A stretch of 60,809 nt of DNA from Candidatus Altarchaeales archaeon WOR_SM1_SCG (GTDB lineage Archaea > Altiarchaeota > Altiarchaeia > IMC4 > WOR-SM1-SCG), in contig MCBE01000217.1 in assembly GCA_001723845.1 (NCBI GenBank), positions 1-60,809 on the forward strand. Direction: 5' to 3'. Numbering within the stretch: position 1 is the stretch's first letter; each line of letters begins with the position of its first letter. The notes beneath the pieces are model-generated. The model saw only the letters and a list, made by a program, of their open reading frames with translations. It made no database searches and was not told the DNA's origin. Made by a program: the position numbers and the translations under genes. Positions 17,299 to 26,525 of the stretch are shown piece by piece.

Positions 17299-18681
17299 AT
17301 GAGAACACACTATTCAAAACAGGTGACGCCTGATTTAGCCGGTGAAAAAGTAACGCTCTGCGGCTGGGCGCATGAATCAAGAGACATGGGAAAAATAAAA
17401 TTTTTAATTTTGCGAGACCGGGAGGGCGTAATACAGGTGCTCGGTAAAAAAGGCGAGACAAAAGAAGAGATGCTTTCAGCAATTGACAGCATTTCAAGGG
17501 AGTCGGTTGTGAAGGTTACGGGAATCGTTAAAGCCAGCAAAATGGCACCGGGAGGTGTTGAAGTCCTGCCGGAGTCAATTGAAGTAATAAGCGAAGCACT
17601 CTCGCCGCTGCCGCTTGATGTTACGGGAAAAGTCCAGGCAGATCTTGACACACGGCTCAACATGCGGTTTATGGACATCCGAAAGCCGGAAATTACCGCG
17701 ATATTCAGGATTAAAGATAAAATTCTAACAGCAGGAAGGGAATATTTTGAAAAACAGGATGATGAATTTATTGAAATTCACAGCCCGAAGATTATTGCAT
17801 CCGCATCCGAGGGAGGCACGGAATTGTTCCCGATCGCCTACTTTGACAAAGAAGCATTCCTTGCACAGTCGCCGCAGTTATACAAGCAGATGATGATGGC
17901 AACCGGATTTGACCGGGTTTATGAGGTCACAAATTATTTCAGGGCGGAAGAACACGACACATTCAGGCACTTGAACGAGGTTACTGCGTTTGATTCGGAG
18001 CAGGCATTCATCAATGATGAAAACGATGTCATGCAAACGGTTGAAGGGCTTGCGAGAGCCATGCTAACATGCGCCGCGGGATGCGAAAATGAGATTGAAA
18101 TTATAAATAATTATTATAAAAGAGCAAAAATTAAAGATAAAAACGGGCAGACAAAGAAACTTGAAATTAACGCCCCAAAAAAGAATTTTAGAAAAATTAC
18201 CTACGACGAAGCACTTGACCTTCTTTCAGCGGAAGGAAAAGAACTCCCGTGGGGCGAAGACCTTGACACTGAAAGCGAGAAAATATTAGGCAGAATAATC
18301 AGGGAAAAATTCAAAGACGATATTTATTTTATAACAAAATACCCTCTAAAAATTAAGCCGTTTTACACGATGCCTGGTAAAGCCCTTGATGACGAATGCG
18401 CCGATGATTCATATTCCCGCGCGTTTGACCTTGAATACAGGGGTGTTGAAGTGGTTTCCGGGAGCCAGAGGATTCATGATTACAATTTATTGAGCAGGCG
18501 ACTTGAGTATCACAACCTGAACCCGGAGAATTTTAAATCATATTTAAATTCATTCAGGTACGGGATGCCTCCGCACGGCGGATTCGGGCTTGGGATTGAC
18601 AGGATTTTAATGCAGATGTTTGAGGTGAATGTCAGGGAGGTTGTGCTGTTCCCGAGAGACAGGCACCGGCTGACGCCTTGA
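17299..18681 (+). CDS. aspS: Aspartyl-tRNA synthetase (archaeal, possibly non-discriminating)
   Basis: 460 residues. The N-terminal OB-fold anticodon domain (about 1-110, with L-C-G-W-A-H-E-S-R-D) is followed by the class II core: motif 2 in F-R-A-E-E-H-D-T-F-R-H-L-N-E and motif 3 in G-F-G-L-G-I-D-R-I-L-M. There is no bacterial GAD insertion, as expected for archaea. It may charge both tRNA-Asp and tRNA-Asn, which cannot be decided here. A second copy of the last 54 bases is found 0.7 kb downstream. Confidence 0.95.
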   Translation: MRTHYSKQVTPDLAGEKVTLCGWAHESRDMGKIKFLILRDREGVIQVLGKKGETKEEMLSAIDSISRESVVKVTGIVKASKMAPGGVEVLPESIEVISEALSPLPLDVTGKVQADLDTRLNMRFMDIRKPEITAIFRIKDKILTAGREYFEKQDDEFIEIHSPKIIASASEGGTELFPIAYFDKEAFLAQSPQLYKQMMMATGFDRVYEVTNYFRAEEHDTFRHLNEVTAFDSEQAFINDENDVMQTVEGLARAMLTCAAGCENEIEIINNYYKRAKIKDKNGQTKKLEINAPKKNFRKITYDEALDLLSAEGKELPWGEDLDTESEKILGRIIREKFKDDIYFITKYPLKIKPFYTMPGKALDDECADDSYSRAFDLEYRGVEVVSGSQRIHDYNLLSRRLEYHNLNPENFKSYLNSFRYGMPPHGGFGLGIDRILMQMFEVNVREVVLFPRDRHRLTP

Positions 18682-18734
18682 TCATTCACAAAACATTTTT
18701 TAAACTTGTAATTTAATTTTTAATATAGAAATGT

Positions 18735-18932
18735 ATGATGAAAAAATTCTGGGTTCACAAGGCAGATTCATTTAAGGAAGCCGAGGAATTTGACGGGAAA
18801 TATTATTCGGCAATGTCAGGGGAAGAGCGATTAGAGACAATGCAGTTTTTAAGGGAAATATACTATAAAATAAAAGGAGTTGAGAATGAAAGTAGAAAAG
18901 GACTACGAAGAGTTATTAGGGTTGTTCAATAA
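18735..18932 (+). CDS. Putative antitoxin paired with nucleotidyltransferase
   Basis: 65 residues: D-S-F-K-E-A-E-E-F-D, Y-Y-S-A-M-S-G-E-E-R-L-E, F-L-R-E-I-Y-Y-K-I-K and a basic tail R-K-G-L-R-R-V-I-R-V. Small proteins of this pattern regularly precede DUF6036/AbiEii-like nucleotidyltransferases. Several ATGs crowd the start (18731, 18735, 18738); 18735 or 18738 gives this frame. It overlaps the next gene by 47 bases. Confidence 0.65.
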   Translation: MMKKFWVHKADSFKEAEEFDGKYYSAMSGEERLETMQFLREIYYKIKGVENESRKGLRRVIRVVQ

Positions 18933-19338
18933 GAATAAGGTGAGGTATTGCATTGTCGGCGCTTATGCCGTGGCTTTTCATGCTGTTCCCAGATATTCAA
19001 AAGATATGGATATTCTAATTGAACCCGATGTAGAAAACGCTAAAAGAATTATTAAAGCACTCAATGAATTCGGGTTTGGAAGTTTAGATTTAACGGAAAA
19101 GGACTTTATTCAGGAAGGCAAAATTATTCAATTAGGTTATGAACCTGTTAGAATTGATATTTTAACATCTATAGAAGGATGCGGCTTTAAAGAGGTCTGG
19201 GAGAACAAAACTTGCGGCATGTATGGAAAACAAAAAGTGTTTTTTGTCGGAATAGATGAGTTGATAAAAAATAAGAAAGTTTCAGGGCGTAAGCAGGATG
19301 AAATAGATCTGGATATTTTATTATCTGGTAAAAAATAA
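18886..19338 (+). CDS. DUF6036-like nucleotidyltransferase (toxin-antitoxin component)
   Basis: 150 residues from ATG 18886, preferred over a TTG at 18880 because of AAAGGAG 6-10 bases upstream. Y-C-I-V-G-A-Y-A-V-A-F-H and R-Y-S-K-D-M-D-I-L-I form the nucleotidyltransferase core, with V-R-I-D-I-L giving the third acid and a C-terminal helix K-Q-D-E-I-D-L-D. Together with the overlapping 65-residue protein it forms an abortive-infection or toxin-antitoxin type pair inserted between aspS and its second 3' end. Confidence 0.8.
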   Translation: MKVEKDYEELLGLFNKNKVRYCIVGAYAVAFHAVPRYSKDMDILIEPDVENAKRIIKALNEFGFGSLDLTEKDFIQEGKIIQLGYEPVRIDILTSIEGCGFKEVWENKTCGMYGKQKVFFVGIDELIKNKKVSGRKQDEIDLDILLSGKK

Positions 19339-19392
19339 ATAAGATGAAGACATACAGATAAGAGTATGTGTCCAAAACAATTACTGCCATGT

Positions 19393-19446
19393 AATGTCGG
19401 GGAAGTTGTGCTGTTCCCGGGGGATCGGCACCGTCTGACGCCTTAA
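19393..19446 (+). pseudogene. Second copy of the aspS 3' end
   Basis: Encodes G-E-V-V-L-F-P-G-D-R-H-R-L-T-P and a stop, against R-E-V-V-L-F-P-R-D-R-H-R-L-T-P at 18628-18681. Most DNA changes are silent (CGG/CGT, AAG/GAG). No start codon. With the real aspS it brackets the nucleotidyltransferase module. Confidence 0.85.
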
Positions 19447-19501
19447 AAATTTTAAAAGCCGATTAAATCACGCCAAATAATGTGATAACAGAATCAATAA
19501 A

Positions 19502-21229
19502 ATGAACCTATCAAAAATCATAAAAAAATTCGCGGTCCAGAACCGGCTGAAGCACGGCACGGCAAATGAAAAGGCAGTTATTGGAAAGGTTCTTGGCGAG
19601 ATTCCCGAAGCAAGAAAAAACATACCTGAAGTTATGCGGGAAATAGGGGAAGTGGTTTTCCAGGTAAATAACATGCAGGATGCGGAATTAAAAAATTACG
19701 AACTCGTAGAAACCGTGAAAAAAGAAAAATCAGAAATTCAGTTAAAAAATCCAAAGGAAGTTGTCATGCGTTTCGCACCGAACCCTTCGGGACCCCTGCA
19801 TATCGGGCATGCAAGAGCGGCAATCCTTAATAATGAACTCGTGAAAAAATATAAAGGAAAATTAATTCTCCGGGTTGAGGATACCGATCCGAAGAGGGTT
19901 GATGCTGAAGCGTACGGGATGATTGAGGATGACCTGAAACTTCTTGGAGTTGTTTGGCATGATAAGGTTCTTCAAAGCGACAGGATGGAAATTTATTATA
20001 AATTTTGCAGAAAATTAATTGAGCAGGGGAATGCTTATGTCTGCTGCTGCAATGAGGATGAATTTAAAAAATTAAAATTAAAATCACTTCCATGCCCTCA
20101 CAGGAATACATCTCCCGGCAAAAATTTAAAACTCTGCGATGAAATGAAATCATGGGCTGAAGGTCAGGGTTCCGTGAAATTGAAGACGGATTTGAATCAT
20201 AAAAACCCTGCTGTTCGCGACTTTCCGATTATGCGGATTGTTGAGAAAAAACACCCGAAATTGCAGGGCTGTAAAATTTATCCTTTAATGAACTTTTCCG
20301 TTGCCGTGGATGACCACCTGCTTGGAGTGACGCATGTATTAAGAGGGAAAGACCATATCATAAATACCGAGCGGCAGAGATACATTTATAAATATCTCCT
20401 GTGGAAAGAGCCGGAGTTCATTCACTACGGCTTGATGAAGGTTAAAGAGGTTTTAAGTACCAGCGAAATGCGAAAAGGAATTGAAGCCGGGAAATTTCGC
20501 GGCTGGGATGATCCCGCGTTGTGGACAATCAAAGCACTTATAAAAAAGGGCATCAGGGCTGATGCAATTAAAAATTATATTATAAATCTTGGAATGAAGG
20601 AAAAGGATATTGAATTCTCGCCTGAAAATTTGTATGCGGAAAATAAAAAGATTGTTGAGCCGACCGCTGACCGCTACTATTTTGTCCCGGAGCCAATTGA
20701 ACTTATCGTTGAGAATGTTCCTAAATTGAAGTTGAAAATACCTCTTCACAAGGATTTCCGGGAGCGCGGCAAGAGAGAATTTAATTTTAAATTTCGCGAA
20801 AGTTACGGGAATTTAAATTTTTACATTTCAAAAGAAGATGCCAGGGGATTAAAGGTCGGCGATTGCATAAGGTTGATGAATTTTATCGGGGTTAGGATTA
20901 CGGAAGTAACGGTTGAAAATAATGAAAATAAAAAATTAATTTCGGGATATATCAGAAATTCCGCGGGACCCATGGTTGAATTTGTTAATGAGGAAAAGGA
21001 CACGACAGAGGAGAGAGAACATATCGCCGGTGCAAAAAAAATCCAGTGGGTTTATGCCGACGGTGCGGTTGGGGCTGAAATCCGGACGGCGGGTAAAACC
21101 CTGGAGGGAGTGTGCGAGTCGGCATGCGGTAAATTGAGGGTTGATGATGTCATCCAGTTTGAGAGGATTGGGTTCTGCCGGCTTGATGAAATTAATGAAA
21201 AATTAATTTTCTGCTTCGGGCATAGGTAG
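19502..21229 (+). CDS. gltX: Glutamyl-tRNA synthetase, archaeal type
   Basis: 575 residues with an N-terminal extension of about 95 residues, then F-A-P-N-P-S-G-P-L-H-I-G-H-A-R-A (HIGH motif) and L-S-T-S-E-M-R-K-G-I in place of KMSKS, both typical of the archaeal/eukaryotic GlnS-like GluRS. The beta-barrel anticodon domain ends in R-I-G-F-C-R-L-D and F-C-F-G-H-R. It would supply Glu-tRNA and, in archaea, misacylated Glu-tRNA-Gln. About 270 bases of its 3' end recur at 22501-22772. Confidence 0.95.
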   Translation: MNLSKIIKKFAVQNRLKHGTANEKAVIGKVLGEIPEARKNIPEVMREIGEVVFQVNNMQDAELKNYELVETVKKEKSEIQLKNPKEVVMRFAPNPSGPLHIGHARAAILNNELVKKYKGKLILRVEDTDPKRVDAEAYGMIEDDLKLLGVVWHDKVLQSDRMEIYYKFCRKLIEQGNAYVCCCNEDEFKKLKLKSLPCPHRNTSPGKNLKLCDEMKSWAEGQGSVKLKTDLNHKNPAVRDFPIMRIVEKKHPKLQGCKIYPLMNFSVAVDDHLLGVTHVLRGKDHIINTERQRYIYKYLLWKEPEFIHYGLMKVKEVLSTSEMRKGIEAGKFRGWDDPALWTIKALIKKGIRADAIKNYIINLGMKEKDIEFSPENLYAENKKIVEPTADRYYFVPEPIELIVENVPKLKLKIPLHKDFRERGKREFNFKFRESYGNLNFYISKEDARGLKVGDCIRLMNFIGVRITEVTVENNENKKLISGYIRNSAGPMVEFVNEEKDTTEEREHIAGAKKIQWVYADGAVGAEIRTAGKTLEGVCESACGKLRVDDVIQFERIGFCRLDEINEKLIFCFGHR

Positions 21230-21286
21230 GAGAGGGAAGGTGAATTTTTAACCTGATTATTAACGATTTTGGTTTGTTTGTTGATG

Positions 21287-22069
21287 CTATGATTTTGATT
21301 TTGCGAGGGCGAGGATTGCTTTGGTTAACCCGTTCACTGCCTGTGTGAAGTTTTCCTGTTGCGCGGTCAGCGTCTCAAGTATTTTCTCTGTTTTCTTTGA
21401 GGTGTTGTCCATGCTTGCAAGTATGTCTTTCATGGTGTCGGAGATTTTGTCGTATTTCATGTCAAGATGCCGGAAGTTTTCGTTCATCTCCGTTCGCATG
21501 CCCTTCGTCTCGTTTTTGACTTCGGCAACGCCTGTGTTCAACCTGGCAAAGTTTTCACCACTTTCTGTTCTGAATTCGTGCATTTCAGTTCGCATGCCCT
21601 TCGTCTCGTTTTTGACTTCGGCAACGCCTGTGTTCAACCTGGCAAAGTTTTCACCACTTTCTGTTCTGAATTCGTGCATTTCAGTTCGCATACCTTTCGT
21701 TTCTGTTTTGACACCTTTCATCTCATTCAACATTCCATGCCCGACATTGACGAATTTATACTGCTGCTCTGCCATAAACCCCGTCCTAAAGGATTCAAAA
21801 GATTTAATCTCGTCCGTATAATCTTGAATATCAACAGAATCAACATTTGCATGTTCCGGGCGGTTTTCTTTATCTTTTGCGAAATCAATAAATCTATTTA
21901 CATTGTCTTCTGATGATTCAATCAAAACTTTGACGCATTGTTTTCCGTCCTGTTTTATGTTCTTTGCGTCAAAGTTTTCAATCCCTAAATCCTCGGCTGA
22001 ATTCATCAAAAACAGTCGGTATCCGATATCATGGACTTTCATACCTTTGATAAAAATTTTCTTTTTCAT
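21287..22069 (-). CDS. Acylphosphatase-like domain fused to a repetitive coiled coil
   Basis: 260 residues. Residues 1-92 resemble acylphosphatase (G-M-K-V-H-D-I-G-Y-R-L-F-L with the catalytic Arg). The rest is a long coiled coil with identical 32-residue units starting N-E-T-K-G-M-R-T-E-M, in two full copies plus partials. Such a coil would oligomerise or extend the enzyme domain, much as in phage-fibre or t-SNARE-like stalks. The DNA units are 96 bases long and almost identical, so copy number may vary. It lies on the opposite strand inside the gltX duplication. I know of no described function for this fusion. Confidence 0.65.
   Translation of the reverse strand: MKKKIFIKGMKVHDIGYRLFLMNSAEDLGIENFDAKNIKQDGKQCVKVLIESSEDNVNRFIDFAKDKENRPEHANVDSVDIQDYTDEIKSFESFRTGFMAEQQYKFVNVGHGMLNEMKGVKTETKGMRTEMHEFRTESGENFARLNTGVAEVKNETKGMRTEMHEFRTESGENFARLNTGVAEVKNETKGMRTEMNENFRHLDMKYDKISDTMKDILASMDNTSKKTEKILETLTAQQENFTQAVNGLTKAILALAKSKS
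21492..21683. repeat. Tandem 96-bp repeat (2 copies) in the coiled-coil gene
   Basis: Units at 21492-21587 and 21588-21683, apparently identical base for base, with a diverged third start at 21684. Because 96 is divisible by three, gain or loss keeps the frame and adds or removes 32 residues. Confidence 0.85.
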
Positions 22070-22076
22070 GATCTTT

Positions 22077-22304
22077 TTAAGATATTATACTTATGGGAAT
22101 AATAATGGTGCCTGTGCAATTGCGGCAGTTTAAATCGTTAGATACATCCAGGTAGGTGTTCACACCCCTGCTCAAACCAAGAATTAAAGAAAAAATTAAT
22201 AACCCATATACAAATCCTTTAAACCCGCAATTTTGTTTAAATTCCCCCTCCCCGACGGATTGGGGTTCGTTTTTGTTCCCGGTTTTATTAATTATTGTTG
22301 CCAT
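22077..22304 (-). CDS. Small membrane protein, unknown
   Basis: 75 residues with one membrane segment (G-F-V-Y-G-L-L-I-F-S-L-I-L-G-L, about 29-43) and a C-R-N-C pair near the end. It lies just upstream of the acylphosphatase-coil gene on the same strand, so the two may form a transcription unit. Translation is plausible but not certain. Confidence 0.4.
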   Translation of the reverse strand: MATIINKTGNKNEPQSVGEGEFKQNCGFKGFVYGLLIFSLILGLSRGVNTYLDVSNDLNCRNCTGTIIIPISIIS

Positions 22305-22500
22305 TTTTCGTTTAAACTTTCGTTTAATTTTTATTTAAAACATATCCGGGGTCTCCGGCATGCTCACCTATCGCATAGAAATATTACGCAACAGGTCCGG
22401 CACTAAAATCCCTTGTTATATGTAATTTATAGGAATTTAAAGTAATTAAATTAATAATGAGTTAATGATGTGATAAATTAATTTTTGAATACATTAAAAA

Positions 22501-22772
22501 TTCCGCGGGACCCATGGTTGAATTTGTTAATGAGGAAAAGGACACGACAGAGGAGAGAGAACATATCGCCGGCGCCAGGAAAATCCAGTGGGTTTATGCC
22601 GACGGCGCAATTGAGGCGGAAATCCGGACGGCGGGAAAAAACCTGCACGGATTCTGCGAATCGGAATGCAGTAATCTTAAAGAATATGATGTTATCCGGT
22701 TTGAACGACTCGGCTTCTCCCGGCTTGACAAAAATGAATAATAAATTAATTTTCCGCTTCGGGCACCGGTGA
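22501..22772 (+). pseudogene. Second copy of the gltX 3' end
   Basis: Reads P-M-V-E-F-V-N-E-E-K-D-T-T-E-E-R-E-H-I-A then further matching residues, and, after a small frameshift near 22735, K-L-I-F-R-F-G-H-R and TGA. Compared with 20959-21229, changes are mainly silent or conservative, so it derives from a diverged functional gltX. It has no start codon. Together with gltX it encloses the two minus-strand cargo genes. Confidence 0.9.
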
Positions 22773-22861
22773 ATTTATTAACAAACCCCGTATAAAATCT
22801 TTATCCCTGTTTCATGATTCATGCCTTAATTTTACCTTAAATTTAATATTTAATAATAGAA

Positions 22862-25315
22862 ATGGCTTCTGATTCAAATAATTCCGACGGTGAGGAAAAC
22901 AACGAGAAAATCATCCCCCGCAACATTGAAGACGAGATGAAGAAATCCTATATTGATTATTCAATGTCCGTTATTGTCGGAAGGGCACTTCCTGATGTCA
23001 GGGACGGCTTAAAGCCGGTTCACAGGAGAATTCTTTACGCGATGCACGAAGCAGGTATAACTGCAAGTAAGCCGCATAAAAAATCAGCAAGAATTGTCGG
23101 TGATGTTCTTGGGAAATATCATCCTCACGGCGATGCGGCTGTTTATGACACAATGGTTCGTATGGCACAGGACTTCTCACTGCGGTATCCGTTAATTGAC
23201 GGGCAGGGAAATTTCGGAAGCGTTGACGGAGATGCCGCAGCAGCAATGCGTTATACGGAATCCCGGATGGCAAAAATTGCCGAGGAATTACTTGCGGATA
23301 TTGAAAAAGAAACAGTAAATTTTATGCCGAATTACGATGCCTCATTAAATGAACCTGTTGTTCTTCCGGGAAAACTGCCAAATTTATTAATCAACGGCTC
23401 ATCAGGGATTGCAGTCGGTATGGCAACCAACATTCCGCCTCATAATTTAAGTGAAATTATTGACGGAATTATAAAAATCATTGACGAGCCGGAAATAGCA
23501 ATCTCGGAATTAATGGAAATTATTAAAGGTCCTGACTTCCCGACAGCAGGAATCATTCAAGGAACATCCGGGATTATGTCTTATTATGCAACCGGCAGGG
23601 GAAGAATACGACTTCGGGCAAAAGCAGACACAGAAAGTGAGGAGGGAAGAATCATTGTCACAGAACTCCCATACCAGGTGAACAAGGCAAATTTAATTGA
23701 AAATATCGCGCATCTTGTAAAAGACAAAAAGATTGAAGGGATAAGAGACCTAAGAGACGAGAGCGATAGGGAAGGAATGCGAATTGTTATTGAATTAAAA
23801 AGGGATGCTCAGGAAGAAGTTGTTTTAAATCAATTATTTAAACATACTATGATGCAGACAACCTTTGGTGTGATTATGTTAGCACTTGTTGATAACCAGC
23901 CAAAGATTATGGGTCTGATTGAAATAATAAATCACTATTTAGAACACCGGAAAGTTGTTGTTCGTAGGCGAACCGAGTATGAACTAAAAAAGGCAGAAGA
24001 GCGCGCCCATATACTTGAGGGACTGATTATTGCACTTGATAATATTGAGGAAGTCATTAAAATTATCCGCAGTTCAAAAACAGTAGAAATTGCAAAAAAT
24101 GAATTAATGATTAATTTTGAACTCTCGGAAATCCAGGCAAAGGCAATTCTTGACGTGCGGCTTTCAAAACTCACCGGGCTTGAAATTGAAAATGTCAAAA
24201 AAGAATATAATGAACTTCTTGAATTAATTAAAAAATTAAAAGAAATTTTAGCGAGCGAGGAGAAAATTTTAAATATAATAAAGGAGGAACTCGCGGAAAT
24301 TAAAGAAAAATATTGTAAAAAAGATGCGAGAAGAACAAGAATTGATGAATTCTCGGATGATGATGACATTGATGATGAAGATTTAATTCCCGATGAGGAT
24401 GTTGTTGTGACAACCACAAACACCGGATACATCAAGAGAATCCCGATAGACACTTACACAATACAGAAAAGAGGCGGCAAGGGCTTGATCGGCATGAAAA
24501 CAAAAGAAGAGGATTTCATTGTTGACCTTTTCATTGCATCAACCCACGATTATATTTTATTCTTTACAAACAAAGGACAGGTATTCTGGCTGAAAACATA
24601 TAAAATCCCGGCAAGCGGAAGGCATGCGAAAGGCAAAGCAATAATCAATTTAATTCCCCGTCTTGAGGATGATGAAAAAATTAATGCAACAATTCCCGTA
24701 AAGGTCTTTGATGACGAGCATTATCTTATTTTTGCAACAAAGAAGGGAGTTGTAAAAAAGACCGCACTCTCGCAATTCCGGCACCCGAGAATTAACGGGA
24801 TTCGCGCGATAAAACTTGACGAGGGCGACGAAGTTATTGCGACCCTTATGTCAGACGGAACCCGCGAGGTAATAATCGCAACGAAAAACGGGCAGGCATG
24901 TAGGTTTAGAGAGCAGGACACAAGACCAATCGGGAGAAGCACAAGGGGAGTTCGCGGAATACGGCTCAATAAAGGTGATGAAGTTGTCGGTATGGCGGTT
25001 GTTAATGAATCACAAAATTTACTGACAATTACTGAAAAAGGATACGGGAAGCAGTCAATGGTTTCTGCTTACAGGAAGACAAAGAGGGGTGGAAAAGGCG
25101 TTAAAACGATAATTACAAATGAAAGAAACGGTGGAGTTATTTCAATAATTCCTTCATCTGATGCTAATGATGAATTTATTATTATGAGCGAGCAGGGGAT
25201 GGTTATAAGAATTGATGCGAGTAATATCCGTGTTATGGGGAGAAATACGATGGGCGTTCGGATAATGCGGATGAATGAAGGGGATAAGGTTGTTAGTGTT
25301 GCGAAGTTGGATTGA
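22862..25315 (+). CDS. gyrA: DNA gyrase subunit A
   Basis: 817 residues. N-terminal breakage-reunion domain with A-A-M-R-Y-T-E-S-R (active-site Tyr) and G-Y-x-K-R-I-P later; the C-terminal beta-pinwheel starts with the GyrA box Q-K-R-G-G-K-G, which marks gyrase rather than topoisomerase IV. An acidic stretch (D-D-D-D-I-D-D-E-D) links the two. With GyrB (not in the window) it introduces negative supercoils. Gyrase in archaea is mainly a euryarchaeal trait of bacterial origin. The last 117 bases recur at 26096-26212. Confidence 0.96.
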   Translation: MASDSNNSDGEENNEKIIPRNIEDEMKKSYIDYSMSVIVGRALPDVRDGLKPVHRRILYAMHEAGITASKPHKKSARIVGDVLGKYHPHGDAAVYDTMVRMAQDFSLRYPLIDGQGNFGSVDGDAAAAMRYTESRMAKIAEELLADIEKETVNFMPNYDASLNEPVVLPGKLPNLLINGSSGIAVGMATNIPPHNLSEIIDGIIKIIDEPEIAISELMEIIKGPDFPTAGIIQGTSGIMSYYATGRGRIRLRAKADTESEEGRIIVTELPYQVNKANLIENIAHLVKDKKIEGIRDLRDESDREGMRIVIELKRDAQEEVVLNQLFKHTMMQTTFGVIMLALVDNQPKIMGLIEIINHYLEHRKVVVRRRTEYELKKAEERAHILEGLIIALDNIEEVIKIIRSSKTVEIAKNELMINFELSEIQAKAILDVRLSKLTGLEIENVKKEYNELLELIKKLKEILASEEKILNIIKEELAEIKEKYCKKDARRTRIDEFSDDDDIDDEDLIPDEDVVVTTTNTGYIKRIPIDTYTIQKRGGKGLIGMKTKEEDFIVDLFIASTHDYILFFTNKGQVFWLKTYKIPASGRHAKGKAIINLIPRLEDDEKINATIPVKVFDDEHYLIFATKKGVVKKTALSQFRHPRINGIRAIKLDEGDEVIATLMSDGTREVIIATKNGQACRFREQDTRPIGRSTRGVRGIRLNKGDEVVGMAVVNESQNLLTITEKGYGKQSMVSAYRKTKRGGKGVKTIITNERNGGVISIIPSSDANDEFIIMSEQGMVIRIDASNIRVMGRNTMGVRIMRMNEGDKVVSVAKLD

Positions 25316-25319
25316 AATT

Positions 25320-25793
25320 TTAATTTACATTTTTATCTTCTGTTAGCAATTTCATCTGTTGAGTTCCTATTTTATTTATTTCAATTTTATGTTTTATTTC
25401 AATTTTATATGTTTTATCTTCAAATATCGTATTATATGTTTTATCTTCAAATATCTTACCAAACTGTTGGGGGTTCAGATATGCTCTTACTTTTTTAGTT
25501 AGTCCAAAAATTTCGGTGATTCTCGAAGGATCTATCGGCTCTGGCGTATAAAAAGATTGATCTTGTTCGTGTTGGGTGTCTGGATCAGGTAATACATTTA
25601 ATCTCCTTACATTTATTTTTAAAATAACAAATATAGAACTACTGCTTTTCGGTCTCTTTTTTTGTAGATAAACACCTTTAGGAAAACGGTGGTCTACTTC
25701 CTTTTTATCCTTTGGTCTTTTTGGAATTAAACCCTTAACCATAATAGATGGAAGGTTTTCATACTCCGTTTCGTGATATAAATACCTTTCCAT
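25320..25793 (-). CDS. ADP-ribosyltransferase-fold protein, putative toxin
   Basis: 157 residues. Y-L-Y-H-E-T-E-Y-E-N-L-P-S-I, V-K-G-L-I-P-K, P-K-G-V-Y-L-Q-K and the ending S-F-Y-T-P-E-P-I-D-P-S-R-I-T-E-I match the order of elements in small ART-like proteins (DarT / RNA 2'-phosphotransferase-like: Y-H-x-T, G-L, V-Y-L, I-x-P). The C-terminal 60 residues contain a duplicated F-E-D-K-T-Y and lack other landmarks. It lies between gyrA and the second gyrA tail, opposite strand, tail to tail with gyrA. Fold assignment is from motif order only. Confidence 0.5.
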   Translation of the reverse strand: MERYLYHETEYENLPSIMVKGLIPKRPKDKKEVDHRFPKGVYLQKKRPKSSSSIFVILKINVRRLNVLPDPDTQHEQDQSFYTPEPIDPSRITEIFGLTKKVRAYLNPQQFGKIFEDKTYNTIFEDKTYKIEIKHKIEINKIGTQQMKLLTEDKNVN

Positions 25794-25921
25794 TTTAGAT
25801 ATTTTTTATTGGTCTCATTTTATTTATAAAATGTTGATTTATTTTGACAATTTGGGAAACTCTATAATAATTTAGAGATATACTATATTAAACATAGATT
25901 TAATTAAAATTCACAGTGCGG

Positions 25922-26095
25922 TATAATGGAGTATTTCAGAGCCATACGATGAAATCTTTGAACGAAACGCAGTGGAGTGAAATGATCTGATTTTCTTGTT
26001 ATACTCCATAATTCCTCGCTCCGTTTCCGAGTCATACGAGGAAATCCTTTGAGACGAATGTCTCAAACGGACACTCGTCGGGGGTGTTGCCCGAC
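25922..26095. repeat. Cluster of hairpins ending in the GTCGGG...CCCGAC element
   Basis: In order: ATGGAGTAT at 25926-25934 pairs with ATACTCCAT at 26001-26009; CCTCG...CGAGG around 26013-26041; a perfect TTTGAGAC-GAAT-GTCTCAAA at 26048-26067; and GTCGGG at 26077-26082 with CCCGAC at 26090-26095. The last hairpin abuts the duplicated gyrA tail at 26096, exactly as in the ribH case. Confidence 0.65.
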
Positions 26096-26212
26096 ATGGT
26101 GATAAGGATTGATGCAAGCAATATTAGAGTGATGGGGAGAAATACTATGGGAGTTCGGATAATGCGGATGAATGAAGGGGATAAAGTTGTTAGTGTTGCG
26201 AAGCTGGATTGA
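26096..26212 (+). pseudogene. Second copy of the gyrA 3' end
   Basis: 117 bases aligned without gaps to 25199-25315. It encodes [20 protein letters not shown] and the rest of the GyrA C-terminus with nearly all differences silent (for example CGT/AGA, GCG/GCA). It lacks a start and promoter. Confidence 0.93.
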
Positions 26213-26460
26213 AGTTTGAGTTCAAGAATTTGTTTTTTCAGTTCTTCGTTTTCCTTTTTGAGTTCAAAAATTTCATTTCCCTGTTGTTTGTTTTCTTCTT
26301 TCAGTTCAAGATTCTCTTTTTTCACTTCAACTGATTTTCTGGCAAGTTTCTTTTGCTCATAGACATCATCTGTCCACCATTGGTTTTGCCTTCCGACTTT
26401 TTTAAGATACAATTTTCCTTCACCTTTCAGTTTGTCAAGATATTTTTTACCTTTATGTCG
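26213..26460 (-). pseudogene. 5'-truncated coiled-coil gene fused to antisense gyrA tail
   Basis: The minus-strand frame reads G-K-L-Y-L-K-K-V-G-R-Q-N-Q-W-W followed by a coiled coil (E-E-N-K-Q-Q-G-N-E-I-F-E-L-K-K-E-N-E-E). It has no ATG and is preceded by a TAA a few codons upstream. The frame continues past 26212 into antisense gyrA sequence, so any product would end in junk. This is a fragment whose real 3' end was lost at the gyrA-tail junction. Confidence 0.55.
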
Positions 26461-26525
26461 GACTTATTCCCCGAATCGGACAAAGTTTAATTTCTTGATT
26501 CTAATCCTCTCATAAAATATTAAAA

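Noticed and set aside
21321-21913. Long plus-strand ORFs with internal repeats opposite the acylphosphatase-coil gene
   Set aside because: They are shadows of the 96-bp repeats; the minus strand has the recognisable N-terminal domain and coiled coil.
26032-26412. A 126-codon minus-strand ORF
   Set aside because: Its second half is the antisense of the duplicated gyrA tail; only the N-terminal coiled-coil part has coding character, so I kept that as a truncated fragment.
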